Positions 27,462 to 36,224 are shown, counted from the stretch's first letter. The stretch is DNA of 64,000 bases from Anaerostipes sp. (GCA_028704435.1 JAQWFL010000003.1:57931-121930); one strand, 5' to 3'. The notes: generated from the letters alone by a model not told the origin. Numbers and translations are program-made.

Positions 27462-28610
27462 TTATTTTTTTAATTGTTTATATGCTTTGATTACTTTATC
27501 AAAAAGTGCTGTTCCTTCTTGAATTCCTGTATATTTTGCGACTGCCTTTTCAATTCCATTTTCTGCTACATACTGCAGCAATTCTACAGACTGTTCATCT
27601 TCCTTTACGTCAAATAAAAATGTTGCTGCAACTCCTTTGGCAATCATGTCATTTGGAAGACCTGCTTCTTCGCACTGAGTTAATGGTCCAACAAGACGGT
27701 CTGCAGCTCCTAATTTACGAATTGGTGATCTGGAAATACGAGCTACTGTATCTGTAATTCCTGGAGTAAGAAAACGATTTAATGCAAAATCAATGTACTC
27801 TTTCATTTCTTCTTCTGTAAATCCATGTTTCTTTGCCACAAGTGCACCAATTTGAGTCATAACTTCTTTTGACATTTCAACATTGGCTGGATCTGCAAAA
27901 TAATCCTGAATAATTTCATATCCCATAACATGTGCCATATATCCTGACCATGCATGTCCACCATTAATTACGTATAATTTTCTTTCCAAAAATCTTTGTA
28001 AATCGTCTGTATATTCTGCACCTTCTATTGGAAGTTTTGAAGAATCAACTAACTTCTCAATCTCTACTGCAAGTTCATAGTCCTTTCCAGCTTCAATTCC
28101 GTCTCTTCCATCACGATCTGTTCCAAATACCATACGATCCACTGCTGTGTTTGGAATCGCTGCCACTTGATCTAATTCCTCTTCTGTAATCGTTCCTGTA
28201 CCTAGAATTTCTTTCTTTAACATATCTCCACAGAATAATGCATTTTCACATGGAATTACATTTATTTTTTCTTTTCCTGCGTCAAATCTAGCTTTTAAAC
28301 CTGCTGCCAAATTTCCAGCAATTTTAGGGAAATTATCTGCAAGTACTGCTGTAGTTACCAAATCCGCATCTACGATTGCCTTTGTTACATCGTCTCCTTG
28401 TGTGATTGGAGATAATGCAGATACATTGTTAATTTCAATTCTTTTATAATCTTCTTCTATAATATATAGATAATAATTATGATATTGATTTAACTCTTTG
28501 TTGACTTTTTCATTTACATCTACAAATATAATTTCATATCCACTGTTATGTAATAAATCTGCGATGAAACCACGTCCGATTTTACCTGCTCCAAAGTGAA
28601 CTGCTTTCAT
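27462..28610 (-). CDS. mtlD: Mannitol-1-phosphate 5-dehydrogenase
   Basis: The 382-residue enzyme has the N-terminal nucleotide-binding GAGKIGRGFIADLL motif and the long-chain polyol dehydrogenase body (NVIPCENALFCGDMLK, then AVDRMVFG, KLYVINGGHAWSGYMAH with catalytic Lys/Asn/His). It oxidises mannitol-1-phosphate to fructose-6-phosphate with NAD. Neighbouring hxlB and hxlA are in the same operon. It could also act on another alditol-phosphate. A second mtlD-like gene is at 60188-61378. Confidence 0.9.
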   Translation of the reverse strand: MKAVHFGAGKIGRGFIADLLHNSGYEIIFVDVNEKVNKELNQYHNYYLYIIEEDYKRIEINNVSALSPITQGDDVTKAIVDADLVTTAVLADNFPKIAGNLAAGLKARFDAGKEKINVIPCENALFCGDMLKKEILGTGTITEEELDQVAAIPNTAVDRMVFGTDRDGRDGIEAGKDYELAVEIEKLVDSSKLPIEGAEYTDDLQRFLERKLYVINGGHAWSGYMAHVMGYEIIQDYFADPANVEMSKEVMTQIGALVAKKHGFTEEEMKEYIDFALNRFLTPGITDTVARISRSPIRKLGAADRLVGPLTQCEEAGLPNDMIAKGVAATFLFDVKEDEQSVELLQYVAENGIEKAVAKYTGIQEGTALFDKVIKAYKQLKK

Positions 28611-28625
28611 AAAATTCTCCTTTTT

Positions 28626-29189
28626 CTATTCTAAATTTGTATGTCTTTCCATCATCTCTTCACTGCTTTGTCCTAAGTCCGCCATTAAATTCATAATGAT
28701 ACTGTCGTAAACAAGCCATGTCATCTGCTCAAATAAATTCCCCATAGGCTGAATTGATTCTGCAGAATCTTTTTCATCGGCTCCTTTCTTTGGTGTAGCA
28801 CCGGGAACTTTGACAATTACCTCTGACATCTCTCCAATGGCATGTTCTGGGAACATAGTAACTGTAGCAATCTTTGCTCCAACTCCCTGGGCTTTCTTTC
28901 CCATAACAATTAAGCTTTGAGTGCTTCCTGAACCAGATCCTAATACAATCAAGTCACCCTTTTTAATTGGTGGACAAGAAATTTCTCCTACAAAATGTAC
29001 ATCAAATCCCATGTGCAATAATCGATTTGTAAATGCTCTTGCTGCAAGTCCTGATCTTCCAGCCCCTGCAAGAAATATCTTATTTGCACTTTTTACTACA
29101 TCCGCCATGGCCTGAATCTCTTCTTCTTTCACCATGTTTGAATACTTATTTAATTCTTCTGTAATTAGCTTTAAATTCTTTGCTTCCAT
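28626..29189 (-). CDS. hxlB: 6-phospho-3-hexuloisomerase (copy 2)
   Basis: The 187-residue SIS-domain protein contains FLAGAGRSGLAARAFTNRLLHMG and VLGSGSGSTQSL, the phosphosugar-binding elements of 6-phospho-3-hexuloisomerase. It interconverts 3-hexulose-6-phosphate and fructose-6-phosphate. It follows the first copy by 21 bp, and both are 187 residues long and similar throughout, so they arose by tandem duplication. They might form a heteromer or differ in sugar preference. Confidence 0.87.
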   Translation of the reverse strand: MEAKNLKLITEELNKYSNMVKEEEIQAMADVVKSANKIFLAGAGRSGLAARAFTNRLLHMGFDVHFVGEISCPPIKKGDLIVLGSGSGSTQSLIVMGKKAQGVGAKIATVTMFPEHAIGEMSEVIVKVPGATPKKGADEKDSAESIQPMGNLFEQMTWLVYDSIIMNLMADLGQSSEEMMERHTNLE

Positions 29190-29210
29190 TGAATGACAAC
29201 CTCCTAATTC

Positions 29211-29774
29211 TTATTCCATATTGGCATGTCGCTTAAATAAATCTTTATCATCTTGATTGGTAATCTTCATTAAATCCATGACCATTGCATCATATGTAAT
29301 CCAGCATAACTCCTCAAAGGAAGAACCTGATGCCTGTACTGTACCTGTACTGCCTTCTTGTCCTGAGCACTTTTCTGTTACTCCTGGAATTTTAATACTT
29401 GCATCTGCCATAGAACCAATTGTATTTTCAGGAAACATTGTCAACGTCGCAACTTTTGCTCCTTGATCTTTTGCTTTCTTTGAATTCGCCACCAAACTAG
29501 CCGTATTCCCTGATCCTGATCCTACAATCAATAAATCTCCTGCCTGAATGGATGGTGTTGTTGGCTCTCCTACAAAATAAACAATATATCCAAGATGCAT
29601 CAATCGATTAGAAAATCCTCTTGCCGCAAACCCTGAACGTCCAGCTCCACCTACAAATATTCGCTTTGCTTCTGTAATTAGTTTTGTAACTGCTTCTAGT
29701 TCTTGGTTATCAATTTGTTCTGCATTCTCCTTTAATTCATCTAGTATTGCAAATATGTTTACTGCTTTCTTCAC
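29211..29774 (-). CDS. hxlB: 6-phospho-3-hexuloisomerase (copy 1)
   Basis: This 187-residue SIS protein has FVGGAGRSGFAARGFSNRLMHLG and IVGSGSGNTASL, close to the copy downstream. It is the first gene of the operon whose promoter lies at 29827-29855, divergent from a DeoR regulator. With HxlA it can turn fructose-6-phosphate made from mannitol into ribulose-5-phosphate and formaldehyde, or fix formaldehyde. The direction is not visible in sequence. Confidence 0.87.
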   Translation of the reverse strand: MKKAVNIFAILDELKENAEQIDNQELEAVTKLITEAKRIFVGGAGRSGFAARGFSNRLMHLGYIVYFVGEPTTPSIQAGDLLIVGSGSGNTASLVANSKKAKDQGAKVATLTMFPENTIGSMADASIKIPGVTEKCSGQEGSTGTVQASGSSFEELCWITYDAMVMDLMKITNQDDKDLFKRHANME

Positions 29775-29826
29775 TATGGTTCCTCCTTTTGTGGTATAAT
29801 GTGATGTTTCTTTGTTTTATATTGTC

Positions 29827-29855
29827 ATATTACCACCATACCTCACATATGTCAA
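29827..29855 (-). promoter_or_regulatory. Promoter of the hxlB-hxlB-mtlD-hxlA-HAD operon
   Basis: On the minus strand TTGACA (29850-29855), 17-base spacer, TAATAT (29827-29832). Confidence 0.75.
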
Positions 29856-29917
29856 TATGGTATTGTGGCTTTTCTCTTTCTTTTTTACTATTTTGTTGTT
29901 TTTTGTGGTTTATTATG

Positions 29918-29946
29918 TTGACTGTGGTTTTTCCATGGGATACAAT
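29918..29946 (+). promoter_or_regulatory. Promoter of deoR-type regulator gene
   Basis: TTGACT (29918-29923), 17-base spacer, TACAAT (29941-29946), 21 bp before the ATG. Repeats of TGTGGT lie around it and around the divergent promoter. Confidence 0.75.
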
Positions 29947-29967
29947 ATAATAAAAAAGGAGTAATTT

Positions 29968-30747
29968 ATGGGAAAATTAATCGCTGCAGAGCGTCAAAAA
30001 GAAATATTAAAAAAAGTTCAAGAACACGGAAGTGTAAAGATTAGTCAATTAGCCAGTACCTTTGATGTTTCTATGGAAACAATTCGACGAGATTTGGCTT
30101 ATTTAGATGACATTGGTGCAGTTCAAAAAACACATGGAGGAGCAACTTCTGCTTTTGAATTTGGTGGCACTCCAATTGAATCAAGAATTTCAAAAGATTC
30201 TGATATTAAAAGAAAACTATGTGAAAAGGCATTAGACTACCTACCATCCTCTGGCGTTATCTATATTGATTGTGGCAGTACTATGACTCACATGGCTCAA
30301 CTCTTAAGCAAGCAAAGTGGACATACGATTGTAACCTCCTCTTTAAGCGTTGCTAATACTTTAATACATAGTGACAATACAACCATTTTAACAGGTGGAC
30401 AGTTAGATCCAAACAACTTGTCAATGGAAGGATTTCAAACAACTAACTTTATTAACAATCTCAAAGTTGCCGTTTCCTTCTTAGGTACTAATGGCTTTGA
30501 ACAGCACAAAGGCCCTGCTGTTTCTTCCTTTGCAGATGCCCAGACCAAACAATCCATTGTTCCAAACTCAAAGCAGATTATTGTTATTTCTGACAGTTCA
30601 AAAGCCACCACATCTGCCTTAATTCAATATGCAAACTGGAAAGATATTGACTGTTTCATTACTGATAATCATCTTCCTTCCTCTATCTATCAAAGGATTA
30701 GTGAAGTAACCACTGTTATTCTTGTTGATATTGATGAAGCTAATTAA
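29968..30747 (+). CDS. DeoR family transcriptional regulator
   Basis: The 259-residue protein has an N-terminal helix-turn-helix (VKISQLASTFDVSMETIRRDLAYLDD) and a DeoR sugar-phosphate sensor domain with YIDCGSTMTHMAQLL and FLGTNGF. It is divergent from the hxlB operon, with TGTGGT repeats in the shared region, so it most likely controls that operon and itself. The effector is probably a sugar phosphate. It ends at a good terminator. Confidence 0.88.
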   Translation: MGKLIAAERQKEILKKVQEHGSVKISQLASTFDVSMETIRRDLAYLDDIGAVQKTHGGATSAFEFGGTPIESRISKDSDIKRKLCEKALDYLPSSGVIYIDCGSTMTHMAQLLSKQSGHTIVTSSLSVANTLIHSDNTTILTGGQLDPNNLSMEGFQTTNFINNLKVAVSFLGTNGFEQHKGPAVSSFADAQTKQSIVPNSKQIIVISDSSKATTSALIQYANWKDIDCFITDNHLPSSIYQRISEVTTVILVDIDEAN

Positions 30748-30757
30748 CTTAAATTTT

Positions 30758-30797
30758 AAAAAGGAACCTGTATCTATGTTGATACAAGTTCCTTTTT
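30758..30797 (+). terminator. Terminator of deoR-type gene (also faces mtlF)
   Basis: A 16-bp stem with one unpaired base on each side (AAAAAGGAAC and TGTATC with their complements), ending in a five-T run; flanking A run makes it usable in both directions. Confidence 0.82.
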
Positions 30798-30827
30798 GTC
30801 GTCCCTTAGGACGGAAAGGCAACAAAT

Positions 30828-31271
30828 TTATAATTCTGCATTTTCAAAAACATCTAGAATTTCTTCTGCTGTTTTAGCTCGCCTGATTTTTTCTATATTA
30901 TCAACGTCAGAACATGTAATTGCAATTTTCCCAAGCATTTCAATATGCTCGTCATTCTTACCTGCAATTCCTATAACCACATAGGCCGTCTCTCCGTCAT
31001 AGTTTACCCCTTCTGGTACCTGTAATAATGAAATTCCAGATGCTTTAATTCTCTCTTCTGATTTACAAATGCCATGAGGAATTCCCACATGATTTCCAAT
31101 ATATGTACATGCCACCTTTTCTCTAGCAAGCATATCTTCAATATATTCTGGTTGCACATACCCATTGTTTACAAGAATCTGCCCAGCTTCCTTAATTGCC
31201 TCTTCCTTTGAATTTAATTTTACATTTAATCTAATATTGCTCTTATCTAATATATTCATACGTCGCTGCAT
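30828..31271 (-). CDS. mtlF: PTS mannitol-type EIIA subunit
   Basis: The 147-residue protein has the EIIA-Mtl/Fru fold with the phosphohistidine motif GNHVGIPHGI (His66). It passes phosphate from HPr to the EIIB of MtlA. The start is uncertain: an ATG at 31271 directly abuts AAAGGG, while an ATG at 31259 begins MNILDKSNIRLN like other EIIA proteins. It lies 119 bp after mtlR, with its own possible -10 and a palindrome. Confidence 0.88.
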   Translation of the reverse strand: MQRRMNILDKSNIRLNVKLNSKEEAIKEAGQILVNNGYVQPEYIEDMLAREKVACTYIGNHVGIPHGICKSEERIKASGISLLQVPEGVNYDGETAYVVIGIAGKNDEHIEMLGKIAITCSDVDNIEKIRRAKTAEEILDVFENAEL

Positions 31272-31302
31272 CCCTTTCTTTTATGTCGGTTTTCTCTGTA
31301 TT

Positions 31303-31334
31303 ATTATAGTATTATCGTAAATGATATTTACGAT
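31303..31334 (-). promoter_or_regulatory. TATAAT -10 with adjacent 21-bp palindrome upstream of mtlF
   Basis: On the minus strand TATAAT (31303-31308) lies next to ATCGTAAA-TGATA-TTTACGAT (31314-31334, perfect 8-bp arms). No good -35 is present where the palindrome sits, which suits a regulator-dependent promoter. Confidence 0.5.
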
Positions 31335-31390
31335 TTTGTCTATTTGTTCTAGTGCTATTTCTTGCACACTTTTTTTGACAAAATCTTATT

Positions 31391-33439
31391 TTACAGATTA
31401 AATAGTTCTGCCATATACTGTTTTATTTGATAGCCTAACCACTGTTTTACTCCCTCTACGTTCTTGGATAAAATTGCGTTCTGTAAATCAGTATCATCTA
31501 CCATTGCCCCTACTAAATGATTTAAAAGACTTTTTTCATATTCCTGCAATTGGCTTGAGTACAATACATAAATAACATCATGATATGTTTCTTCTCCCTC
31601 TAAATATTGTGGCTTTTCAAAGTGACAGACAAATATTCTAGGTTTTGTATTTACCTCATGCTTCATTTCAAAGTAAACCAGTTCTGTCGTTGGAATTTGA
31701 AAATATTTTTTTCCATCCTGGACTTTATTTACTTCGTCCTTTATTTCACATTCTTCCACTGCTTCTAAAATATATTCCAAGTCTTTTATTGGCGTTTCTG
31801 ACTTTTCTTTTGTTATAATTTGAAAATGTTCTACCATATCTAACGCTGTATCTAACATATTTTTCATGGTTATGATATTTTCAATATCACTTCCCTTTTC
31901 AATTTGTCTTTTCTCTTTTTCCTTAACTGTGATTTTCCGCAGCGTTTTATATTTGTGGCGCTTTAATTCTTCTCTTACCTGATTTAATTCTTCTTTATTA
32001 AGCAATGGTGATACCTTCAAATATTGACTTTTGTCAATATAAAGAGGAATTGTTGCCAAAATCAAATCATACTCATCTAAGTTTTCTCTGGCAAATCCAA
32101 GCAAAGACACTGTTTTTTTCACTGAAATTTCTGGGATTTCTTGTTCAATTCTATGTGCCAGCATCTTAGAAGAACCCATGCCCCCTGAACATACAACTAG
32201 AATTCGAAATACTTTTTTCATTGTTTTATCTAACGCCACTGCAAAATACATAACAATATAAACAATTTCATCATCTGGAAAGAAATTTTTAGGAAATACT
32301 TCATTTACTGCATCCCTCACAACCTGAAACAATTCACTATACTCTTTCTTTATTTCCTTTAATAATGGGTCTGTAATGCACATCCCACTTTGAACCCTGC
32401 TGATTGCTTTGTCCATGTGTATATAGAGGTTCTCTCTAAAATCTTTATCCTTAAAAATTGCAATTCCTAAATGATCTTCGATATAACTTATAAACTGCCC
32501 AAATTTCTTATCCAATTGCTGATTCCGAATTGTATAAAAACCAGTGGTATTATAAACGGCTACAATATTTAGCACAACTTCAATATACTCAATCTCAAGC
32601 TTCGATAACTCAAGCTCAAATTTTGCTTCTAACAAATCTGCAATCTCTACGGTAAATTTTTCAATTCCCTTATCTTCTTTATAATCAAATACTTTTATAT
32701 AGCTGTCTTTTTTCTGATGCCACAAAATCATCATCCCTAGGAGAAAAATCACTTGCATATACTCTTGGTCATTTAACCTAATGGAATCATCATCCTGTTT
32801 ATGAAAAATATTCTTTAACAATTCATGACACTGTATAAATACAGGTTGAAACTCTAATTTTTCCATCTTTCTTAAAAATGGTTGAAAAATCTCTTTTCCA
32901 TTGAGCCATTTTAACAAATCACTTTCATTTACATGTTTCATTAAAATATTACATGCATAATGATTTTTATCAACTGGATTTCCATGAACATAGATTCCGT
33001 CCCCTTTTTTCAAGTCCAGCTTTAGGTTAAATTCTTCTAGCCTTTTTTTAATTTTCTTTAAATCATTCCGAACTGTTGGTGTTGATATTCCATTATCAAT
33101 GGCAAGTGCATCTGCTTTGACATAATCATCTTGAAATAATAATTCAAACAAAATCATATCAATTCTCTCTTCTGGATCTACAATGTACACTTCTCGATTA
33201 ATGTCCATTTTGTACATGAGTTTTTCTTTGTCTTCCATGGAGCCAATTGTAATAATTCCTTTTTTACTGACAGTATCTAATCGAATATTATTTTCACTTA
33301 GAATTTCTGTTACTTCTGGCAGCTCCCGATATATGGTACGTTCTGATACCCCAATTTCCTCTGAAATTTGAGAAACATTGACACTCTCTTTGGTCTGCAA
33401 TATAATTCCTAAGATTTTTTTGATTCTGTTTGATATCAT
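31391..33439 (-). CDS. mtlR: MtlR-type PRD transcriptional activator with EIIB and EIIA domains
   Basis: From the ATG at 33439, preceded by GGGTGG, the product has 682 residues. It carries an N-terminal helix-turn-helix (NVSQISEEIGVSERTIYRELPE) and a second DNA-binding wing, then two PTS regulation domains (about 190-400). An EIIB-like domain with VVCSGGMGSSKM lies near 420, and a C-terminal EIIA-like domain has FEMKHEV in place of IPHG. PTS phosphorylation tunes it to mannitol supply. A TTG start at 33454 is possible. It sits 81 bp after mtlA behind a strong hairpin. Confidence 0.88.
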   Translation of the reverse strand: MISNRIKKILGIILQTKESVNVSQISEEIGVSERTIYRELPEVTEILSENNIRLDTVSKKGIITIGSMEDKEKLMYKMDINREVYIVDPEERIDMILFELLFQDDYVKADALAIDNGISTPTVRNDLKKIKKRLEEFNLKLDLKKGDGIYVHGNPVDKNHYACNILMKHVNESDLLKWLNGKEIFQPFLRKMEKLEFQPVFIQCHELLKNIFHKQDDDSIRLNDQEYMQVIFLLGMMILWHQKKDSYIKVFDYKEDKGIEKFTVEIADLLEAKFELELSKLEIEYIEVVLNIVAVYNTTGFYTIRNQQLDKKFGQFISYIEDHLGIAIFKDKDFRENLYIHMDKAISRVQSGMCITDPLLKEIKKEYSELFQVVRDAVNEVFPKNFFPDDEIVYIVMYFAVALDKTMKKVFRILVVCSGGMGSSKMLAHRIEQEIPEISVKKTVSLLGFARENLDEYDLILATIPLYIDKSQYLKVSPLLNKEELNQVREELKRHKYKTLRKITVKEKEKRQIEKGSDIENIITMKNMLDTALDMVEHFQIITKEKSETPIKDLEYILEAVEECEIKDEVNKVQDGKKYFQIPTTELVYFEMKHEVNTKPRIFVCHFEKPQYLEGEETYHDVIYVLYSSQLQEYEKSLLNHLVGAMVDDTDLQNAILSKNVEGVKQWLGYQIKQYMAELFNL

Positions 33440-33473
33440 TTTTTCACCACCCAACCCTTATCCTAAAACATCA

Positions 33474-33506
33474 AATTACGCACGCACTTTTTGTGCGCAC
33501 GTAATT
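33474..33506 (-). other. Strong hairpin between mtlA and mtlR
   Basis: A 14-bp stem (33474-33487 with 33493-33506, two wobble pairs) around a TTTTT loop. The minus strand continues with TTTGATG, so it is a weak terminator, RNA stabiliser or processing site. Confidence 0.6.
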
Positions 33507-33520
33507 TATTTCATTCTTTT

Positions 33521-34936
33521 TTATTTTGCCATATTTTTAATCTGTTCTGCAATGGCTTTATGTTCATCTGCATTTAAGAATTCCTTGATTTCGATAATTG
33601 GAATTCCCTGTGGTGCTTCTTTCCTTGCAGCTTCAAGTAAGTTTGTATTTGTTACAATAACATCGGTATCTTCAGGAATTTGATGTATGGATACATGTCC
33701 CACATCAACGAAGACTCCAGCTTTATTTAACTGGGTTTTCAGCATTGATGCTCCCATTGCTGATGATCCCATTCCTGCATCACACGCAAATACTACTTTT
33801 GAAATACTACGTTTTTCAAAATTTCCTTCACTTGCTTTCTTTTCTTCTCCTGGTGCACTATGACTTTCTACAAATTGACTCATGTCAATTGCTGCCATAT
33901 CGTCATCGTCTTCACCTGATGACTTATCCCTCTTCAAGAAGAATGCAACGATGACAAAGGAAACTATAGCTGCAATTACATATCCCATTACATTGACCAG
34001 CAGTTTACCCTTTGGTGACATAATAATCAATGCAATAATTGATCCTGGTGAAACAGCCGCTACAGCACCACCATCCATAAATGTAAACCAGAATAACGCT
34101 GCGATTGAACCACAAATTGGCCCAAGAATTGTAATTGGTTTAATTAATGCGTATGGGAATGATACTTCTCCGATACCACCAATGATATGAATAATTGCTG
34201 CACCTGGTGCTGATTTTTTTGCCATTCCTTTTCCAAATGCACAGAATGCTAAGACTAATCCAGCCCAGTTACCACCATTTGCTTCTACTAAGTATAAAAT
34301 TGATTTTCCAGTTTCTGCTGCCTGCTCAATTGCCAATGGTGTAAAGATACCATGGTTAATTGCGTTATTTAAGAACAATACCTGCCCTGGAACTACGAAT
34401 ATTGGTGTAAACGGTAAAATATTGTTAGCAATTGCAAAGTTTACACATACAGTTAAAAATCCTGTGATTGCTGCAAACAATGGTGTGATAACCATAAATC
34501 CTGCAATCATCATAAGTGCTCCTACAATACCCATTGAGAAGTTGTCTACCAACATTTCCAATCCTGGTTTTACATGTCCCTCAAACATTTTGTCCACTTT
34601 CTTGATAATCCATGCACCAAGTGGACCCATTACCATACCACCAATCATCATTGTTGATTCAGAACCAATGATAACACCGATGGTAGCCAGTGAACCAGCT
34701 ACAGCACCACGTCGTCCATATACATTATAACCACCTGTATATCCAAATAAAAGTGGAACTAAGAATTTAAGTGTTGGACCAACGAGTTCATTCATCTTCT
34801 CATTTGGAAAATAACCAGTTGGAATAAATAATGCTGTAATAATACCCCAGGCAATCAGAGCCCCGATATTTGGCATTACCATTCCAGATAAAAATCCGCC
34901 AAACTTTTGAACTTTGGCTTTCATAGAACTTGCCAT
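33521..34936 (-). CDS. mtlA: PTS mannitol-type EIICB permease
   Basis: The 471-residue protein has a membrane EIIC domain (about 1-345) with GGYNVYGRRGAVAGSLATIGV, FLNNAINHGIFTPLAI and GEVSFPYALIKPIT, then an EIIB domain with the phosphocysteine site VFACDAGMGSSAM near 385. It transports an alditol and phosphorylates it during entry. The EIIA is separate (mtlF). It is headed by promoters at 35007-35074 and a LacI-type operator at 34981-34998. Mannitol is the likely but unproven substrate. Confidence 0.92.
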   Translation of the reverse strand: MASSMKAKVQKFGGFLSGMVMPNIGALIAWGIITALFIPTGYFPNEKMNELVGPTLKFLVPLLFGYTGGYNVYGRRGAVAGSLATIGVIIGSESTMMIGGMVMGPLGAWIIKKVDKMFEGHVKPGLEMLVDNFSMGIVGALMMIAGFMVITPLFAAITGFLTVCVNFAIANNILPFTPIFVVPGQVLFLNNAINHGIFTPLAIEQAAETGKSILYLVEANGGNWAGLVLAFCAFGKGMAKKSAPGAAIIHIIGGIGEVSFPYALIKPITILGPICGSIAALFWFTFMDGGAVAAVSPGSIIALIIMSPKGKLLVNVMGYVIAAIVSFVIVAFFLKRDKSSGEDDDDMAAIDMSQFVESHSAPGEEKKASEGNFEKRSISKVVFACDAGMGSSAMGASMLKTQLNKAGVFVDVGHVSIHQIPEDTDVIVTNTNLLEAARKEAPQGIPIIEIKEFLNADEHKAIAEQIKNMAK

Positions 34937-34980
34937 AATATAATCCTCCTTTAGATTTATTATTTAATTGTCGATACCAA

Positions 34981-34998
34981 AAAATAAACGTTTATTTT
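34981..34998 (-). promoter_or_regulatory. 18-bp perfect palindrome, LacI-type operator at mtlA
   Basis: AAAATAAACGTTTATTTT has central CG as in LacI-family operators and lies immediately after the -10 box at 35007-35012. Its 12-bp core ATAAACGTTTAT recurs at 58185-58196, before the second PTS locus. Confidence 0.78.
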
Positions 34999-35006
34999 AT
35001 ATGTAC

Positions 35007-35035
35007 ATCTTACCTTGCTGTGATGATATTTTCAA
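35007..35035 (-). promoter_or_regulatory. Proximal promoter of mtlA
   Basis: On the minus strand TTGAAA (35030-35035), 17-base spacer, TAAGAT (35007-35012). The operator palindrome follows at about +2. Confidence 0.68.
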
Positions 35036-35044
35036 TTCTTTTCA

Positions 35045-35074
35045 ATTATAAGATTTTCAAATAACTTTTGACAA
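35045..35074 (-). promoter_or_regulatory. Distal promoter of mtlA (alternative)
   Basis: On the minus strand TTGTCA (35069-35074), 18-base spacer, TATAAT (35045-35050). It may work instead of, or with, the proximal one. Confidence 0.55.
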
Positions 35075-35080
35075 CTTTTA

Positions 35081-35704
35081 TTATTTATTTTTTTCATTTT
35101 CTTTTATTTCAAAAACCTTGTTAATTTTCTTGATAGGATTATCCTTTTCAAGATCCTCATACATTACATCCCTTTCCTTTGTGAGCACAACTTCATAGGC
35201 TCCATTTTCCTCATATCTTTTCAAATAATTATAATTATATTTTTGATATCCACCTCCAAATTGATCCCTTGTTGAATCCTTGACATAATAAAAATGTCCA
35301 TCCACACAAGAAAGATATTGTAAAATTAAATCTCCTTCTACCGTATATTGGGCAATTAAAACCGCCCCATCTTTTTCCTTTTTTAATTTTTTACAAAAAT
35401 TATTCCACAGTTTTTTCCCGTCGTCTATATATTTTCCATTCTCAATCAAAATAAAACCACTGTCTTTCATTTCTTTTTTTGACATTTCCTCTGGATATTG
35501 TTTCAACGCAGAAATAATAACATCGTAACTACTCTTTGCAACAATCAACACTTTTTCACCCTTCTCCATATTACTTTGCTGCTGGGATGTCTCCTTGCTG
35601 CTCTTTACAATATTCATCGCCAATGGAATCGTAATTGCAATTGCAATGATTATAATAATATAGTTAGGGACTTTTTCAAAAAAACCTCTCATTTTATTCT
35701 TCAT
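35081..35704 (-). CDS. Single-span membrane protein, DUF4362-like
   Basis: The 207-residue protein has one N-terminal membrane segment (about 13-32) and a soluble domain. The stretch KDGAVLIAQYTVEGDLILQY and YYVKDSTRDQFGGGY resembles DUF4362 proteins (QYT-EGDPII and D-SRD-FGGG pattern). It is the second gene after a promoter at 36168-36196, 16 bp behind a small membrane protein, and so a pair. Function is unknown; the likeness to DUF4362 is from memory. Confidence 0.65.
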   Translation of the reverse strand: MKNKMRGFFEKVPNYIIIIIAIAITIPLAMNIVKSSKETSQQQSNMEKGEKVLIVAKSSYDVIISALKQYPEEMSKKEMKDSGFILIENGKYIDDGKKLWNNFCKKLKKEKDGAVLIAQYTVEGDLILQYLSCVDGHFYYVKDSTRDQFGGGYQKYNYNYLKRYEENGAYEVVLTKERDVMYEDLEKDNPIKKINKVFEIKENEKNK

Positions 35705-35720
35705 ATAATTCTTTCCCCTC

Positions 35721-36101
35721 CTACTCCTTCTGCCACATTGCTATCCCAACAAAAACTACTGGAATTATCATTGCCGAAAGTTGATCCATTGTAAATAATC
35801 CTCCCACTACATTTAGTCCAAGGACCATTAAATTTGCAAGGAGCATAATCTGGCTGCTTCTTACGATAGCGTGTGGGTAATTTCTCACTTTCTCTTTTCT
35901 ACGAAGCCCAGAGAAACCGCCTCGAAATGCTGCTAACACATAGATAGCCGAAAAAACACATCCCGCCGTATAAATCACCATATTCTGATTCTGTATGGCA
36001 TTATAATTTGCCACTACAATAAACAAAGCAATTCCCTGTAACACCCCCTGAAATAAAACAATGCCCGATATTACTTTTAATAAAATATTTTTTGTTTTCA
36101 T
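35721..36101 (-). CDS. Small four-span membrane protein
   Basis: From the ATG at 36101, five bases after GGTGGAGAGG, the product has 126 residues and about four hydrophobic segments (ISGIVLFQGVLQGIALFIVV, TAGCVFSAIYVLAA, QIMLLANLMVLGLNVVG, LSAMIIPVVFVGIAMW) with a basic loop. I do not recognise the family. An in-frame ATG at 36158 lacks a ribosome site and lies upstream of nothing recognisable. It forms a two-gene unit with the DUF4362-like gene. Confidence 0.7.
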   Translation of the reverse strand: MKTKNILLKVISGIVLFQGVLQGIALFIVVANYNAIQNQNMVIYTAGCVFSAIYVLAAFRGGFSGLRRKEKVRNYPHAIVRSSQIMLLANLMVLGLNVVGGLFTMDQLSAMIIPVVFVGIAMWQKE

Positions 36102-36167
36102 ATGCCTCTCCACCCTTTCATAAAACTGTCTACTACCTTCTATTATGTTCGTTTTCATTTACCTTTG

Positions 36168-36196
36168 TCTATAAACCACAGTCTTAACTTTTGCAA
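36168..36196 (-). promoter_or_regulatory. Promoter of the two small membrane-protein genes
   Basis: On the minus strand TTGCAA (36191-36196), 17-base spacer, TATAGA (36168-36173). Confidence 0.65.
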
Positions 36197-36224
36197 AATT
36201 TTTTTGACAATTTTTATTTATATT

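Noticed and set aside
29211..29774. Glucosamine- or arabinose-phosphate isomerase instead of HxlB
   Set aside because: The 187-residue SIS-only length and the adjacent hxlA favour 6-phospho-3-hexuloisomerase; KpsF/GutQ-type proteins are longer with CBS domains.
34937..35080. Catabolite-responsive (cre) element at mtlA
   Set aside because: The palindrome there, AAAATAAACGTTTATTTT, lacks the TG...CA ends of the cre consensus and its core recurs at the second locus, so a dedicated LacI operator fits better.
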